Shown here: positions 23,314-32,776 of the stretch, piece by piece
Layout: every line of letters starts with the position of its first letter
How positions within the stretch are numbered: position 1 is the first letter of the stretch
Origin: Thermoanaerobaculum sp.
GTDB taxonomy: Bacteria; Acidobacteriota; Thermoanaerobaculia; Multivoradales; UBA5704
NCBI GenBank assembly: GCA_021154885.1
Contig: JAJKHS010000080.1
Location: forward strand, 62,001 to 126,000
Reading direction: 5' to 3'
Length of the DNA: 64,000 bases
Made by a program: the position numbers and the translations under genes
The notes under the pieces: model-generated
Seen by the model: the letters and a program-made list of their open reading frames with translations, nothing else
The model's database searches: none
Told to the model about the DNA's origin: nothing

Positions 23314-26300
23314 CTAGCGGCCGGACGAGCCCGGGACGGCTTTGAGGGTCAGCATATAAATGTTCCCCTCGTCGGTCTCCCGCACGGCGTAGAGGGTGCG
23401 GTCGTCCGGGGCCACGGCCAGGGATTTGAACACCGAGCTCGGCGGCGACGTCAGGACGAGGCGGGGCGTCCGCTCGCTCAGGCTGACCCGGAAGATCTTG
23501 CCGTCCTGGAGGTAGAGCAGGGTGCGGCTGTCATGAAGCCAGATCGGCTGGGAGCCGGCCTTCGTCAGCGAGTCGTAGCCGTTGGTAGAGAAAGAGTAGA
23601 CGACGACGCCGGGGATTCCCGATTCATCGGCCTGCTCCAGCGTGCCCGCCAGATATCGGCCGTCCGGGGACCAGGCGTGAGGGGCGAAGAGCTCCTTGCC
23701 GCTCTCGGGCGGGGAGAGCTTGCGGAGGTTGCCGCCCGCGGCGGCGTTGAGGTCCAGGAGGACCGCACCCTTGGAGCCGAGGCTGGCGACGACCTCCCGG
23801 CCATCCGGCGACGGGATGGGGTTGGTCAGCGAGTCGCTGCTGCCATGCGGCAGGGGCTTGAGCCCCCGGCCGTCGGCACCGATCGTCCAGGCGCCGTAGC
23901 TGCCACCACCGCGGTCCGAGTAGAAGAGGAGGCGCCCGTCGGGGAGCCACTGGGGAACACGGTCCTTCGCCGGATCCGAGGTGAGTTGGCGCTGATCGGA
24001 GCCGTCCGGCCGCACAAGGTAGAGGTCCTCCTGAGGGGACGAGGTGTCGAAGGCGATCCACTGGCCATCGGGCGAGACGGCGGCGGAACGCACCGAGCGC
24101 GACCCTTGCGTCACCGGCAGCCCTTTGTCGGCCGTCACCTTGAAAGTGGCCGGATCGAAGGCCCAGCGCTCGAGGTTCGACTTCCCCTCCACGGTGGCAT
24201 AGGCGATCTGCCGGCCCGAGAGGCTGAGCAGGCCCAGCGACTGCGAGGAGGAGGTGACCGGCTCCGGCTCCCCTTGCGGCTCGCCCGTGGCCTCGTCGAT
24301 GGGCAGTTGCCAGACGTTCATGATGCCGCTGCGGTCGGAGACGTAGTAGAGGTACCGTCCGTCGGCCGACCAGACGGGATTCCAGTTGACGTGGCCGTCG
24401 CGGACGGCCGCCACCGGTCTGCCACCCTCGGCGGGAATGGTGTAGAGGATGCGCTGCGAGGTGCCGGCGGGCACTCCCCAGTAGGCGATGCGCAGGCCAT
24501 GGGGAGACCAGTTGGGCTGCACGGCGTCGTCGTCGCCCAGGGCCTGCGTCCTGCCGCTCGCCAGGTCCACCACGCGGAGCTGGCTGAGCAACCGTCGCTG
24601 CGAGGGACCCGCGACGCCCTCGGTGGCGAAGGCGATCCTGGTACCGTCGGGCGACCAGGCCGGGTTGAAGCCGGCGTCGGTCAGGCGGCGGACCGCGCCC
24701 CCCGTGGTCCCCATGAGGAACAGGCCGCCGCCGTCCCGCTCGGAGCGGAACGCGATCTGGGTGCCGTCGGGAGAGAAGGCGGGCTGGGTGTCGTCCGCCG
24801 GCGAGGCCGCCGTCAGGTCGAGCGTATTGCCGCCGCTCACCGGCTGAAAAAAGATGTCGCGTTTGCCGTGGCTCGGCTTGACGTAGAGGAGGTACTTGCC
24901 ATTCGGCGACAGGCTGGGGAACGATTCGCTCCCCTCGAGGTCGGTGAGACGGTCGAATCTCTCCACCGACGCGGACGCGACGCGCCCGCCGCGGCCGTTC
25001 CACAGCCAGAGGCCGCCGGCGATCAGGGCCGCCACCAGGGCGAGGGCGACGGGCCACAGCCAGACGGGCGCCGCGGGCCGGGCGTCCCCCGGCTGGGTGC
25101 GCACGGTGGTGGTCATCGACTCGTTGCGCAGGGCCGTGAGATCGCCCAGCGGGCCGTCCACCGTGGGATAACGGTCGCCGGGGTCCTTGGCCAGCAGGCC
25201 GTCGACGATCCGCTCCAGCTCGGGAGGGGCCTCGGGCCGCAGCTCGTGCAGCGGCCGGGGGCGCTCGTTGAGCAGCGAGAAGAGCACCGCCTGCTCGTGC
25301 TCGCCGCGGAACGGCCGGCGGCCGGCCACCATCTCGTAGAGCACGACGCCCAGCGACCACAGGTCCGCGCGGTGGTCCACCTCCTCGCCCCGCGCCTGCT
25401 CGGGGGACATGTAGGCCGGCGTGCCCACCGACGAGCCGGTGCGGGTGATGGCCGCCGAGCCCGCCAGCTTGGCGAGGCCGAAGTCGAGGATCTTCACCAC
25501 CCCGTCGCTCGTCACCATGAGGTTGGCCGGCTTGACGTCGCGGTGGACGATGCCGTGGCGGTGGGCCTTGGCGAGGCCGCGGGCGATCTGCTGCGCGATG
25601 TCGGTGGCCTCGTCGATGGCGAGCGGTCCGCGCTCGATCCGCTTGCGCAGGGTCTCGCCGTCGTAGGCGGGCATGGCGAGGTAGAGCCGGCCTTCGTCGG
25701 TCTCCCCCACCTCGTGGATGGTGCAGATGTTGGGGTGGTCGAGCACCGAGGCCGAGCGGGCCTCCTGGAGGAAACGGGCCTTGGCCTCCGGGTCCCGCGT
25801 CAGCTCGGGCGGGAGGAACTTCAAGGCCACCGTGCGGTTGAGGCGCAGGTCCTCGGCCTTGTAGACGACCCCCATGCCGCCGCCGCCCAGCAGCTCCAGC
25901 ACGCGATAGTGGGCCACGATCTGCCCGGCCAGGCCCTGGCCGGTCTCCTCCGTGGCCGTGCGGGGGCGCGAGAAGCCCGAAGGGATCTCCCGGATGGTGG
26001 GGTCGAAGCCGTCCTGGAAGCCGGGGAACCCGAGGCTGTCGGCTGCCCGCAGCAGGTCGGCCCGCAGCTCCTCCATGCGCGAGTAGCGATCCTCCGGCCG
26101 CTTGGCGAGGGCGCGGGCGACGATCCGCTCGACGCTCGCCGGCACGTCCTTGCGCAGGGCGGCCAGGGGCTCGGGATCGCGGCTGAGGATCCCCCGGATG
26201 CGGTCGTGATCCGTCTCGGCCGGGAATGGCGAACGGCCGGTGACCATCTCGTAGAGCACGATCCCCAGGGCCCAGACGTCGGTGCGGGCGTCGATGGCGT

Positions 26301-26847
26301 CGCCGCGGATCTGCTCCGGCGCCATGTACCCGGCGGTGCCCACGGCCGTGCCGTCGCGGGTCAGGCGCGACTGATCAGGGAGCTTGGCGATCCCGAAGTC
26401 GACGATCTTCACCCGGCCGTCGGGGGCCACGATGACGTTGGCCGGCTTGACGTCGCGGTGGACGATCCCCTTGGCATGGGCCGCGGCCAGGCCGGCGGCG
26501 ATCTGGGCGGCGACGTCGACCGCCTCGGCCAGGGGGAGCGGCTCGCGCTCGATTCGGCGCTTCAGCGTCTCCCCCTCGCAGAGGGCCATGGCGATGAACA
26601 GCCGCCCGTCCTCGGTCTCGTCCACCTCGTAGACGGTGCAGATGTTGGGGTGGTCGAGGGCGGAGGAGACCCGGGCCTCGCGCAGGAACCGGCGCTTGTC
26701 GGCCTCGTTGCCGGCGCGGTAGGAGGAGAGGAACTTGAGCGCGACCAGCCGCTCGAGCCGGGTGTCCTCGGCCTTGTACACGACACCCGCACCCCCGCCG
26801 CCGAGGCGTTCCAGGACCTTGTAGCGGAAGATGGTGCTGCCGATCAA
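23314..26847 (-). CDS. Tandem-kinase Ser/Thr protein kinase with C-terminal PD40 propeller
   Basis: A 1177-residue receptor-like kinase started at TTG 26847. Two complete Hanks-type kinase domains lie in tandem: residues about 8-268 (Lys38, HRDVKP with Asp131, DFG Asp150) and about 313-575 (Lys343, HRDVKP with Asp436, DFG Asp455). Both keep the glycine loop (LGGGGAG, LGGGGMG) and APE/SPE motifs. One membrane helix at 596-616 follows, then about 550 residues of PD40/WD40-like repeats outside (SPNGKYLLYV, SPDGTQIAFRS). Single-kinase PD40 proteins are common in Acidobacteriota; two intact domains in one chain are unusual. Probably senses an external ligand and phosphorylates cytoplasmic targets. 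Confidence 0.93.
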   Translation of the reverse strand: MIGSTIFRYKVLERLGGGGAGVVYKAEDTRLERLVALKFLSSYRAGNEADKRRFLREARVSSALDHPNICTVYEVDETEDGRLFIAMALCEGETLKRRIEREPLPLAEAVDVAAQIAAGLAAAHAKGIVHRDVKPANVIVAPDGRVKIVDFGIAKLPDQSRLTRDGTAVGTAGYMAPEQIRGDAIDARTDVWALGIVLYEMVTGRSPFPAETDHDRIRGILSRDPEPLAALRKDVPASVERIVARALAKRPEDRYSRMEELRADLLRAADSLGFPGFQDGFDPTIREIPSGFSRPRTATEETGQGLAGQIVAHYRVLELLGGGGMGVVYKAEDLRLNRTVALKFLPPELTRDPEAKARFLQEARSASVLDHPNICTIHEVGETDEGRLYLAMPAYDGETLRKRIERGPLAIDEATDIAQQIARGLAKAHRHGIVHRDVKPANLMVTSDGVVKILDFGLAKLAGSAAITRTGSSVGTPAYMSPEQARGEEVDHRADLWSLGVVLYEMVAGRRPFRGEHEQAVLFSLLNERPRPLHELRPEAPPELERIVDGLLAKDPGDRYPTVDGPLGDLTALRNESMTTTVRTQPGDARPAAPVWLWPVALALVAALIAGGLWLWNGRGGRVASASVERFDRLTDLEGSESFPSLSPNGKYLLYVKPSHGKRDIFFQPVSGGNTLDLTAASPADDTQPAFSPDGTQIAFRSERDGGGLFLMGTTGGAVRRLTDAGFNPAWSPDGTRIAFATEGVAGPSQRRLLSQLRVVDLASGRTQALGDDDAVQPNWSPHGLRIAYWGVPAGTSQRILYTIPAEGGRPVAAVRDGHVNWNPVWSADGRYLYYVSDRSGIMNVWQLPIDEATGEPQGEPEPVTSSSQSLGLLSLSGRQIAYATVEGKSNLERWAFDPATFKVTADKGLPVTQGSRSVRSAAVSPDGQWIAFDTSSPQEDLYLVRPDGSDQRQLTSDPAKDRVPQWLPDGRLLFYSDRGGGSYGAWTIGADGRGLKPLPHGSSDSLTNPIPSPDGREVVASLGSKGAVLLDLNAAAGGNLRKLSPPESGKELFAPHAWSPDGRYLAGTLEQADESGIPGVVVYSFSTNGYDSLTKAGSQPIWLHDSRTLLYLQDGKIFRVSLSERTPRLVLTSPPSSVFKSLAVAPDDRTLYAVRETDEGNIYMLTLKAVPGSSGR

Positions 26848-26884
26848 ACGGTAGCTTCCCGAGTCAGGATCTGGCAGGAGTCTA

Positions 26885-28300
26885 TCACCTCCCGGCCAGC
26901 CGCCGCAGCTCCGCGTACTCCTCGTGGAATCCCGCGACCACGGCCTCGGGGTCGGGCACCAGTCCGGCGTCCGTGCCCACCCCCACGCGCACGTGGCCGG
27001 CGTAGCTGAAGATGCTGATGCCCAGCCCCACTCGGCCCGACTGCGGCACCCAGAAGAAGATCTCGTCGATCGGCTTGCCCGCGAGATAGAGGGTCTCGCG
27101 CGGCCCCGGCACGTTGGTCATCACCGCCGTGGCCTTGGTCGCGAAGATCGTGACCACCAGCTTCTGCACCGCCAGCGGCACGATGCCCAGCAGCTTGAGG
27201 ATCGCGTAGACCACCACCGGCTCGGCCGAGCGCTTGAGGGCGAGCGAGCGGCGCCGCAGCTCCCGCAACCGCTCCAGCGCGTTCTTCGCGCCCACCGGCA
27301 GCGACAGGAAGACGAGACCGAACTGATTGCCGAGCTCGGCCATGCGGGCGAGCGGCCGCAGGTTCACCGGCATGGCGGCCCGGAAGTTGATCCCCTCCCC
27401 GCGCTCCCCCTTGCGGTCCAGGTAGCGCCGCAGGCCGCCGGTCATCGCCGACAGCAGGACGTCGTTGAGCGTCCCCCCCAGGGCCTTGCCAATCTCCCGC
27501 ACCTCGTCGACCGGGATCTTGTCCGACCAGGCGACCTTCTTGGGCACCCCGAGCGGCCCTTTGAAGATCGTCTTCGGATCGGAGGGGCGGAGCACCAGCC
27601 GGCCGAAGGCGCCGGTCGAGGCGACGCCGGTCGTCAACGCCCCCATCGACTTGAAAGCCGCGGCCGAGGCCTCGAGCAGCCGCAGCCCCTCCGGCATGAT
27701 CCGCCCGATCAGCTCCTTCGCCGCCGCGACGCCCCGCGGCGGATCGAGGAGCAGGCCGAGGAACGGGTTGCCCAGCCCCCCCTCCTCCGGCTCTGCCGGT
27801 TCCACCGGGGGCCCGGCGTCGATGTCCGTGAGGGACAGCAGCACGAGGAGGAGAGCCATGCCGTCGCCGATGCAGTGGTGGAGCCGCCCGAGGATCACCG
27901 AGCCGCTGTTGTAGTTCTGCACCAGGAGGAAGCCCCACAGCGGCCGCCCGAGGTCCAGGGGCTGGCTCATCTGCGCGCTGACGAGCTCGCGCAGCTCGGC
28001 GTCGCCGCCCGGCGCGGGGAGCGTCACCTCCTGCAGATGGACGTCCAGGTCCACCTCCGGAACCGTCTCCCAGAACGGCTCCCCTGCCTTCATCGCCACC
28101 CGCTGGCGGAACCGGGGGATGGGGAGCAGGCGCTGCTCGAGGAGCCGCCGGACGCGCTCGCGGGCCACCGGCGCCCCGAGCACCAGGACGCCATTGATGA
28201 TCATCAGGTTGGTCGGATCGTCCATGCGCAGCCACGCATGATCGACCGGCGCCAGGGGCACCGGGGCGCTGGCCGCCCTGCTCTGTTGCGTTGCGCTCAA
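26885..28300 (-). CDS. Wax ester synthase/diacylglycerol acyltransferase (WS/DGAT)
   Basis: A 471-residue acyltransferase. I start at TTG 28300, with GAGAGG upstream, which gives the family length; the open frame continues upstream without homology. The catalytic HHxxxDG is HHCIGDG at 141-147, preceded by the conserved PLW (120-122). The later GGTLNDVLLSAMTGGLRRYL and VMTNVPGPRE motifs complete the family pattern. It makes wax esters or triacylglycerol from acyl-CoA for storage. It is followed 37 bp on by the tandem kinase. Acyl-CoA synthetase, FadJ and FadL-like genes lie elsewhere in the window. Confidence 0.93.
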   Translation of the reverse strand: MSATQQSRAASAPVPLAPVDHAWLRMDDPTNLMIINGVLVLGAPVARERVRRLLEQRLLPIPRFRQRVAMKAGEPFWETVPEVDLDVHLQEVTLPAPGGDAELRELVSAQMSQPLDLGRPLWGFLLVQNYNSGSVILGRLHHCIGDGMALLLVLLSLTDIDAGPPVEPAEPEEGGLGNPFLGLLLDPPRGVAAAKELIGRIMPEGLRLLEASAAAFKSMGALTTGVASTGAFGRLVLRPSDPKTIFKGPLGVPKKVAWSDKIPVDEVREIGKALGGTLNDVLLSAMTGGLRRYLDRKGERGEGINFRAAMPVNLRPLARMAELGNQFGLVFLSLPVGAKNALERLRELRRRSLALKRSAEPVVVYAILKLLGIVPLAVQKLVVTIFATKATAVMTNVPGPRETLYLAGKPIDEIFFWVPQSGRVGLGISIFSYAGHVRVGVGTDAGLVPDPEAVVAGFHEEYAELRRLAGR

Positions 28301-28389
28301 GGGGAAGGTCCTCTCGATGGGGAAGTCTACACCGTCGCCCCAGGCATATCTGAGTCCCCTCCGCGCTCTCCGCAGGCACCTTTCTTGAC

Positions 28390-28472
28390 AGGTCCCTTCG
28401 GGGGACCGCCACTCGTTCAAGAGGAGGTGATCGCGTGCGGTCGCCGGGGGGCATCCCCAAGGGGTGCCCCCT
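28390..28472 (-). terminator. Two hairpins after the AMMECR1 gene
   Basis: A GGTCCC/GGGACC stem with a UUCGG loop lies at about 28391-28407. A larger GGGGGCA-CCCC/GGGG-TGCCCCC hairpin with an AA loop lies at 28446-28471. Neither has a clear T tract. They sit between the stop of the AMMECR1 gene and the wax synthase start and probably separate the two units. Confidence 0.4.
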
Positions 28473-28488
28473 GTCCTCGAAACCCTGT

Positions 28489-29070
28489 CTACTCCCCCTC
28501 CACCCACTTCCTCACCGTGTAGCGCTGGAGCTGCACGTCGGGCGACCAGAAGCCCGTGGGGAGGCCGGCCTTTTGCTTGAGGTGGGCGAGGAAGTCTTTC
28601 GGATCCGGGAGCTGCTCCCAGACCTGGGGGAGGAAGGTGCTGCGGTGAGAGCCGGCTTCGAGGATGAGGCCGTCGACGCCGGGGCGCAGGGCGGCCAGGG
28701 CCTCCGCCTCGCGGGCGAACGGCGGCAGCGGCTCAGGGCTGGAGAGCAGGGAGACCTCGACGGCGATCTCCGGGAATTCGTCCCGCTCCACGGGCGGGAA
28801 ACGGGTATCGTGGAAGGCCGCGGCCCGGGCGTTCAGCCAGACGTCGTCGAACAGCGGTCGGTAGGCGCGCACGGAGCCGACGCAGCCGCGCAGCTCCCCC
28901 CAGCGGGTGAGAGTGATGAAGCAGGCGCCCGGCTCCTGGAGCCACGCCTCGCGGTAGTCGGCCGCCACACCCAGGCCCAGGGCCTCGGTCAGGCTCTCCC
29001 GCGCGATGCGCAGGAGCACCCGGCCGCGGGCGGCGTCCCAGGAACCGTCCAGTCGCTCAGCCACGCTCAT
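28489..29070 (-). CDS. amrA: AMMECR1-domain protein
   Basis: A 193-residue protein started at ATG 29070, inside the end of the MEMO gene (14-bp overlap). It shows the AMMECR1 signature LRGCVGSVRAYRPL and later EFPEIAVEVSLLSSPEPL and QVWEQLPDPKDFLAHLKQKA. AMMECR1 and MEMO domains co-occur, often with a radical SAM protein, as the AmmeMemoRadiSam system. The radical SAM partner is not in this window. Function is probably RNA- or protein-directed modification; not established. Confidence 0.9.
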   Translation of the reverse strand: MSVAERLDGSWDAARGRVLLRIARESLTEALGLGVAADYREAWLQEPGACFITLTRWGELRGCVGSVRAYRPLFDDVWLNARAAAFHDTRFPPVERDEFPEIAVEVSLLSSPEPLPPFAREAEALAALRPGVDGLILEAGSHRSTFLPQVWEQLPDPKDFLAHLKQKAGLPTGFWSPDVQLQRYTVRKWVEGE

Positions 29071-29854
29071 GGAAGGCGAAGGCTCCATAGCCCACCACTC
29101 GGGAGGGATCGCCGGCGGTGTCCGCCGAATTACGCAGATCGAGGAGCTGCGGCGCGAGGCCACGCGTCCGGGCCGCCTGCAGCAGGCCGTTGATGGGCAT
29201 CGCGCCGCAGGCCTGACGCGGATCGAGGGGGCCGCGCAGGGCGAGGATCGCGTCCGCCGTCTCCCGGTCCGCCCGCCGCGCCGCGTCGTAGGGGAGGTAG
29301 TGGGAGAGGTCGGAGCTGACGACGATCAGGGTCTCCGGACCGCCCCACAGGCGGTCCAGCACCTCGGCCACCTCTTCCGGCTCCGCGTCGCCCACGGCCA
29401 GCGGCACGAGCTCGAAATCGCCGAGCAGCACCTGGAGGAACGGCAGCTCCACCTCCAGCGAATGCTCCCGGACGTGGGCCTCGGGGACGACCCGCACCTG
29501 CGGCAGCCGGAGAGAGGCCTGGGCGCCCACAGGCTGAATCTTCACCGTCCCCAGCGGGGTGCCGAACGACTCGTGCCCGGGCAGGGCCAGGCCACGGATG
29601 GGGATGAAGTGGGAAGGTCCCAGGAGGACCACCCGCTCGATCGTCCCGGCCGCCCCGGCCAGGGTCTGGAAAGCGCTGCCCGCGATGGGCCCCGAGTAAA
29701 CGTAGCCGGCATGGGGAGCGATGACCACCTTGGGCGCCAGCTCGCCGTTGCGCGCCGGAGCCTCGCGCAGATACCCCTCCACCGCCGCGCGCAGCTCCGC
29801 CGCGGAGGCGGGGTAGAACAGGCCGGCGACGGCGGGGGGGCGGACGGAGGGCAT
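29057..29854 (-). CDS. amrB: MEMO1-family protein (AmmeMemoRadiSam system)
   Basis: A 265-residue protein of the MEMO family, related to class III extradiol dioxygenases. Motifs: RPPAVAGLFYP at the N terminus, VVIAPHAGYVYSGPIAGSAF, LLGPSHFIP and the HSLEVELPFLQ and VVSSDLSHYLPY segments. The family histidines that bind metal in the dioxygenases are present (PHAGY, PSHF, EHSLE). Just upstream of ATG 29854 there is a TATAGT box at 29861-29866, only 6 bp away, which implies a leaderless transcript. Confidence 0.92.
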   Translation of the reverse strand: MPSVRPPAVAGLFYPASAAELRAAVEGYLREAPARNGELAPKVVIAPHAGYVYSGPIAGSAFQTLAGAAGTIERVVLLGPSHFIPIRGLALPGHESFGTPLGTVKIQPVGAQASLRLPQVRVVPEAHVREHSLEVELPFLQVLLGDFELVPLAVGDAEPEEVAEVLDRLWGGPETLIVVSSDLSHYLPYDAARRADRETADAILALRGPLDPRQACGAMPINGLLQAARTRGLAPQLLDLRNSADTAGDPSRVVGYGAFAFHERG

Positions 29855-29860
29855 GGCTCA

Positions 29861-29866
29861 ACTATA
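29861..29866 (-). promoter_or_regulatory. Candidate -10 box for a leaderless MEMO-AMMECR1 transcript
   Basis: TATAGT on the minus strand ends 6 bp before the ATG at 29854, so transcription would begin at or beside the start codon. There is no ribosome site. No strong -35 is visible. The 91 bp between this gene and the next upstream gene hold nothing else. Confidence 0.4.
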
Positions 29867-29945
29867 CAAGGATTGACGCCGGTCGACGGCCCTTGCCAGG
29901 ACGCATGGACCGGCAAAGGATCTGTGTACGCCACCGCTCCGCTCC

Positions 29946-31346
29946 CTATCCCCCCTTCAACACCTGACGCGCCCGCCGCTGCGCCCTTTCCCGGTCCGGC
30001 AACGGCAGGTCGCCGAACAGGACGAGCGCCCTTTCCCGTCCTCCGGCGAGGAGGGTGAGGACCTCCCGGAACTGCTGCTCGGCGCGGTCGCGGTGGCCGA
30101 GGCGCAGGAGGCAGTCGCCCAGCAGGACGCGGACCTGGAACAGGGCCGGATCGAGGTAGAGGGCGGCGCGGTAGGAGGTGAGAGCCTCGTCCGTACGGCC
30201 GGCGAGGTCGTGCAGGAAACCCTCCAGGGCGTGGGCGGAGGGCTCCGAAGGATCGGCGGCCAGGGCCTGCTCGACGGCCCGGCCGGCGGCGGCGATGCGG
30301 TTGGCCGCGAGCTCGCGGGCGGCTTCCAGCAACCGCTCATGAACTCCAGGGAGGGCAAGGATCGGGGGCGGCGACGCCTCGCGGATCGCGGGAGGAGGCA
30401 CCGGAGCGGGGGTGGGCGGCTTCGAGGGGAGGGGTGGAGCCGGGCGGACGGCCCGCGGGCGCTCCGGCGCCTTGGCCAGGGACGGGGCGGGCCGGGCCTC
30501 CCCCGCGGGCCGGGATTCCCGGTGGCGGTAGGCGAAGCAGGGACCGAGATCGACCGATTCCAGCTCGTCCTGGATCTGCCACAGGGTCTCGGAGGCGCCC
30601 AGGAAGAGGGAGCCTTCGGGGGACAGCAGGCGGGCCACCTGGGAGATCACCCAGCGCTGCAGCGGCCGGCGGAAGTAGATGAGGACGTTACGCATCAGCA
30701 CCAGGTCGAGCTCGTCCCACGGCAGGGCGAACGGCGCGTGGGCGAGGTTTAGGGGCTGGTAGAGGATGCGCGAGCGCAGCCCGGAGTCCAGCTCGTAGAG
30801 CTTGCCGCGGCGGGAGAACCAGCGCGCCAGGAGATCGGGCGGCACCTGCGCCACGGCGCGCTCGCCGTAGAGGCCGATGCGGGCACCGGCCAGGGCCTCC
30901 TCGTCCAGGTCGGTGGCGACGATGGTCCAGCTCCAGCCGGCCAGGGCGGGCTCGTCGGCGAGGAGCATGGCCAGCGTCGCCGGCTCCTCCCCCCGGGCGC
31001 ACGCCGCGGACCAGATGCGGAGCTGGCGGCTGGCCGAGCGGGCGCGCACCAGCTCGGGCAGGATGCGCTGGCGGATGACCTCGAACTGCTGCGGCGCCCG
31101 AAAGAAGTAGGACTCCTTGATGGTGACCAGGGGGATGAGGCTCCCCCACTCGTCCGGCAGCTCGCGGGCGGCGAGGGCGTGCACGTACGCGGCCACGCCG
31201 GAGAGGCCCCGGGCGTGGGCCCGCCGTTCCGCCACCTCTTCCAGGAAGGCCAGGCGGGCCGGCGGAATGACGTTGCCCGTGGTCTCCCGGATCAACGCGA
31301 CGAGCTGCTGCACGGCCGGCGATCCCTCGGCGGGCGACTGGCTCAT
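29946..31346 (-). CDS. CheR-type methyltransferase with TPR (WspC-like)
   Basis: A 466-residue protein started at ATG 31346 (ATGA overlap with the upstream stop). The N-terminal helical domain leads to a SAM-binding CheR domain: WSAACARGEEPATLAMLL, ATDLDEEALAGA, VLMRNVLIYF. A Pro-rich linker (about 290-345) is followed by TPR repeats (ALEGFLHDLAGRTDEALTSY, VLLGDCLLRLGHRDRAEQQF). CheR fused to TPR is the WspC arrangement. It would methylate glutamates on the two receptors encoded in this operon. Confidence 0.92.
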   Translation of the reverse strand: MSQSPAEGSPAVQQLVALIRETTGNVIPPARLAFLEEVAERRAHARGLSGVAAYVHALAARELPDEWGSLIPLVTIKESYFFRAPQQFEVIRQRILPELVRARSASRQLRIWSAACARGEEPATLAMLLADEPALAGWSWTIVATDLDEEALAGARIGLYGERAVAQVPPDLLARWFSRRGKLYELDSGLRSRILYQPLNLAHAPFALPWDELDLVLMRNVLIYFRRPLQRWVISQVARLLSPEGSLFLGASETLWQIQDELESVDLGPCFAYRHRESRPAGEARPAPSLAKAPERPRAVRPAPPLPSKPPTPAPVPPPAIREASPPPILALPGVHERLLEAARELAANRIAAAGRAVEQALAADPSEPSAHALEGFLHDLAGRTDEALTSYRAALYLDPALFQVRVLLGDCLLRLGHRDRAEQQFREVLTLLAGGRERALVLFGDLPLPDRERAQRRARQVLKGG

Positions 31347-32776
31347 GGGCGGACGCAGTTCCGGCCGGCGGCCTTGGCCTCGTAGAGGCGGCGGTCCGCC
31401 AGCGACACCAGCAGGTCGGAGGTCAGCGGCCCCGGCAGCTCGTCGCGCGACGCCACGCCGAAAGAGGCGGTGATGCGCACCTCGGGGACGCCGGTGGAGA
31501 GTCGCACGCGGGCGCCTTCCAACCCCAGCCGCAGCCGCTCGGCGGCCTGGCGCGCCGCGTCGAGGTCCACCTGCGGCAGCACGGCCAGGAACTCCTCGCC
31601 GCCGTAGCGCCCCAGCAGGTCGGTGCCGCGCAGACAGCGGCGCAGCACAGCCGCCCCCTCGCGCAGCACGGCGTCCCCAGCCAGGTGGCCGAAGGTGTCG
31701 TTGACCTCCTTGAAGTGATCGAAGTCGCAGAGCACGACGCTCAGGGGGTAGCGGTAGCGGCGGGCCCGCTCCAGCTCGTCGGTCAGGCGGTCGTAGATCA
31801 CCCGGTGGTTGAGCTGGCGGGTGAGGCCGTCGAGGGTGGACAGCTCGTGCAGACGCTGGGAGAGGCGGGCGTTGTCCAGCACCAGGGCGAGGTGGCGGGT
31901 GAGGGCCTCGACCAGCGCCGTGGTGGCGGCGTCGAAGCCGTGTGGATCGCGCGGCATCACGGCGAGAACGCCCTCGGCGTCGCGCAGCGGCAGCGGCAGC
32001 CACAGGGCGCGGTCGAGCTCCACGGTGACGTCGCCCCGGCGCTCGCCGTCGTAATGGATCTCCACCGGCACGTCCGGCGGCAGGCTCAGAGCGCCCACCA
32101 GCAGGTCGGCCAGCGTCTCCACGTCCGCCGCCCGGATGGGGTCGTGGAGAAGGATCTGGACCAGTGCCGAGTCGAGCTCCGCCACGGCCAGGGCCAGGAA
32201 CGGGGCGTCCACCAGTTGCGCGAGGGTCTCCAGGGCACCCTGGGCCGCGGCGTGGAAGTCGCTGGCTTCCATCCCCCGTTCCAGCAGGGTGTTGACCACT
32301 GTCGCCTGCAGCAGCGAGGCGTCCAGGTGGCGTGCCACCCGGGCCAGCACCTCCACCGGTCCCAGCGCCGGGAGGGCGGCGAGGCCGGGGGTCCGCGGCG
32401 CCGCGGCGGACTTCTCCACCAGGCGGGCGACCGTGGCCACGAGCTGCTGCGGGTCGTGGTCCTTGGTGAGGTAGGCGTCGGCGCCGGTGCGCAGGCTCCA
32501 GTAGCGGGAGGCCGCCTCGCCGTGGCTGGTGAGGATCAGCACCGGGATGTGGCAGCTCGCCGGATCGGCCTTGAGCAGGCGCAGGAGCGGGAAGCCGTCC
32601 ATGGTGGGCATCTCGAGGTCGGTGACCACCACCGCCGGCTGGTCGCGCAGGGCCGCCATCGCGCCCTCGGCGCCATCGCGGGCCTCCACCACCTCGAAGC
32701 CGGAGCCGCGCAGGGCGCGGGCGAGGATGGCCCGGGTCACCTCGCTGTCGTCGACCACCAGGACGCGGCGGTTCAC
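31343..32776 (-). CDS. Response regulator with GGDEF output (WspR-like diguanylate cyclase)
   Basis: A 477-residue protein. REC domain at 1-125 with Asp9/Asp10 and the phospho-acceptor Asp53 (VVTDLEMPTMDG). A middle region (about 150-300) is GAF-like. The C-terminal GGDEF domain has LDGLTRQLNHRVIYDRL, DFDHFKEVNDTFGHLAGD and the active-site GGEEF, so it should make cyclic di-GMP. This is the WspR slot in the operon, with an added GAF-like region that Pseudomonas WspR lacks. Start and stop overlap the neighbours by 4 bp. Confidence 0.92.
   Translation of the reverse strand: MNRRVLVVDDSEVTRAILARALRGSGFEVVEARDGAEGAMAALRDQPAVVVTDLEMPTMDGFPLLRLLKADPASCHIPVLILTSHGEAASRYWSLRTGADAYLTKDHDPQQLVATVARLVEKSAAAPRTPGLAALPALGPVEVLARVARHLDASLLQATVVNTLLERGMEASDFHAAAQGALETLAQLVDAPFLALAVAELDSALVQILLHDPIRAADVETLADLLVGALSLPPDVPVEIHYDGERRGDVTVELDRALWLPLPLRDAEGVLAVMPRDPHGFDAATTALVEALTRHLALVLDNARLSQRLHELSTLDGLTRQLNHRVIYDRLTDELERARRYRYPLSVVLCDFDHFKEVNDTFGHLAGDAVLREGAAVLRRCLRGTDLLGRYGGEEFLAVLPQVDLDAARQAAERLRLGLEGARVRLSTGVPEVRITASFGVASRDELPGPLTSDLLVSLADRRLYEAKAAGRNCVRP

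Noticed and set aside
23281-27009. A 1242-codon open frame on the plus strand opposite the tandem kinase
   Set aside because: It is a by-product of high GC at third positions of the kinase gene; its sequence is Arg/Gly/Ala/Val-rich without any recognisable domain.
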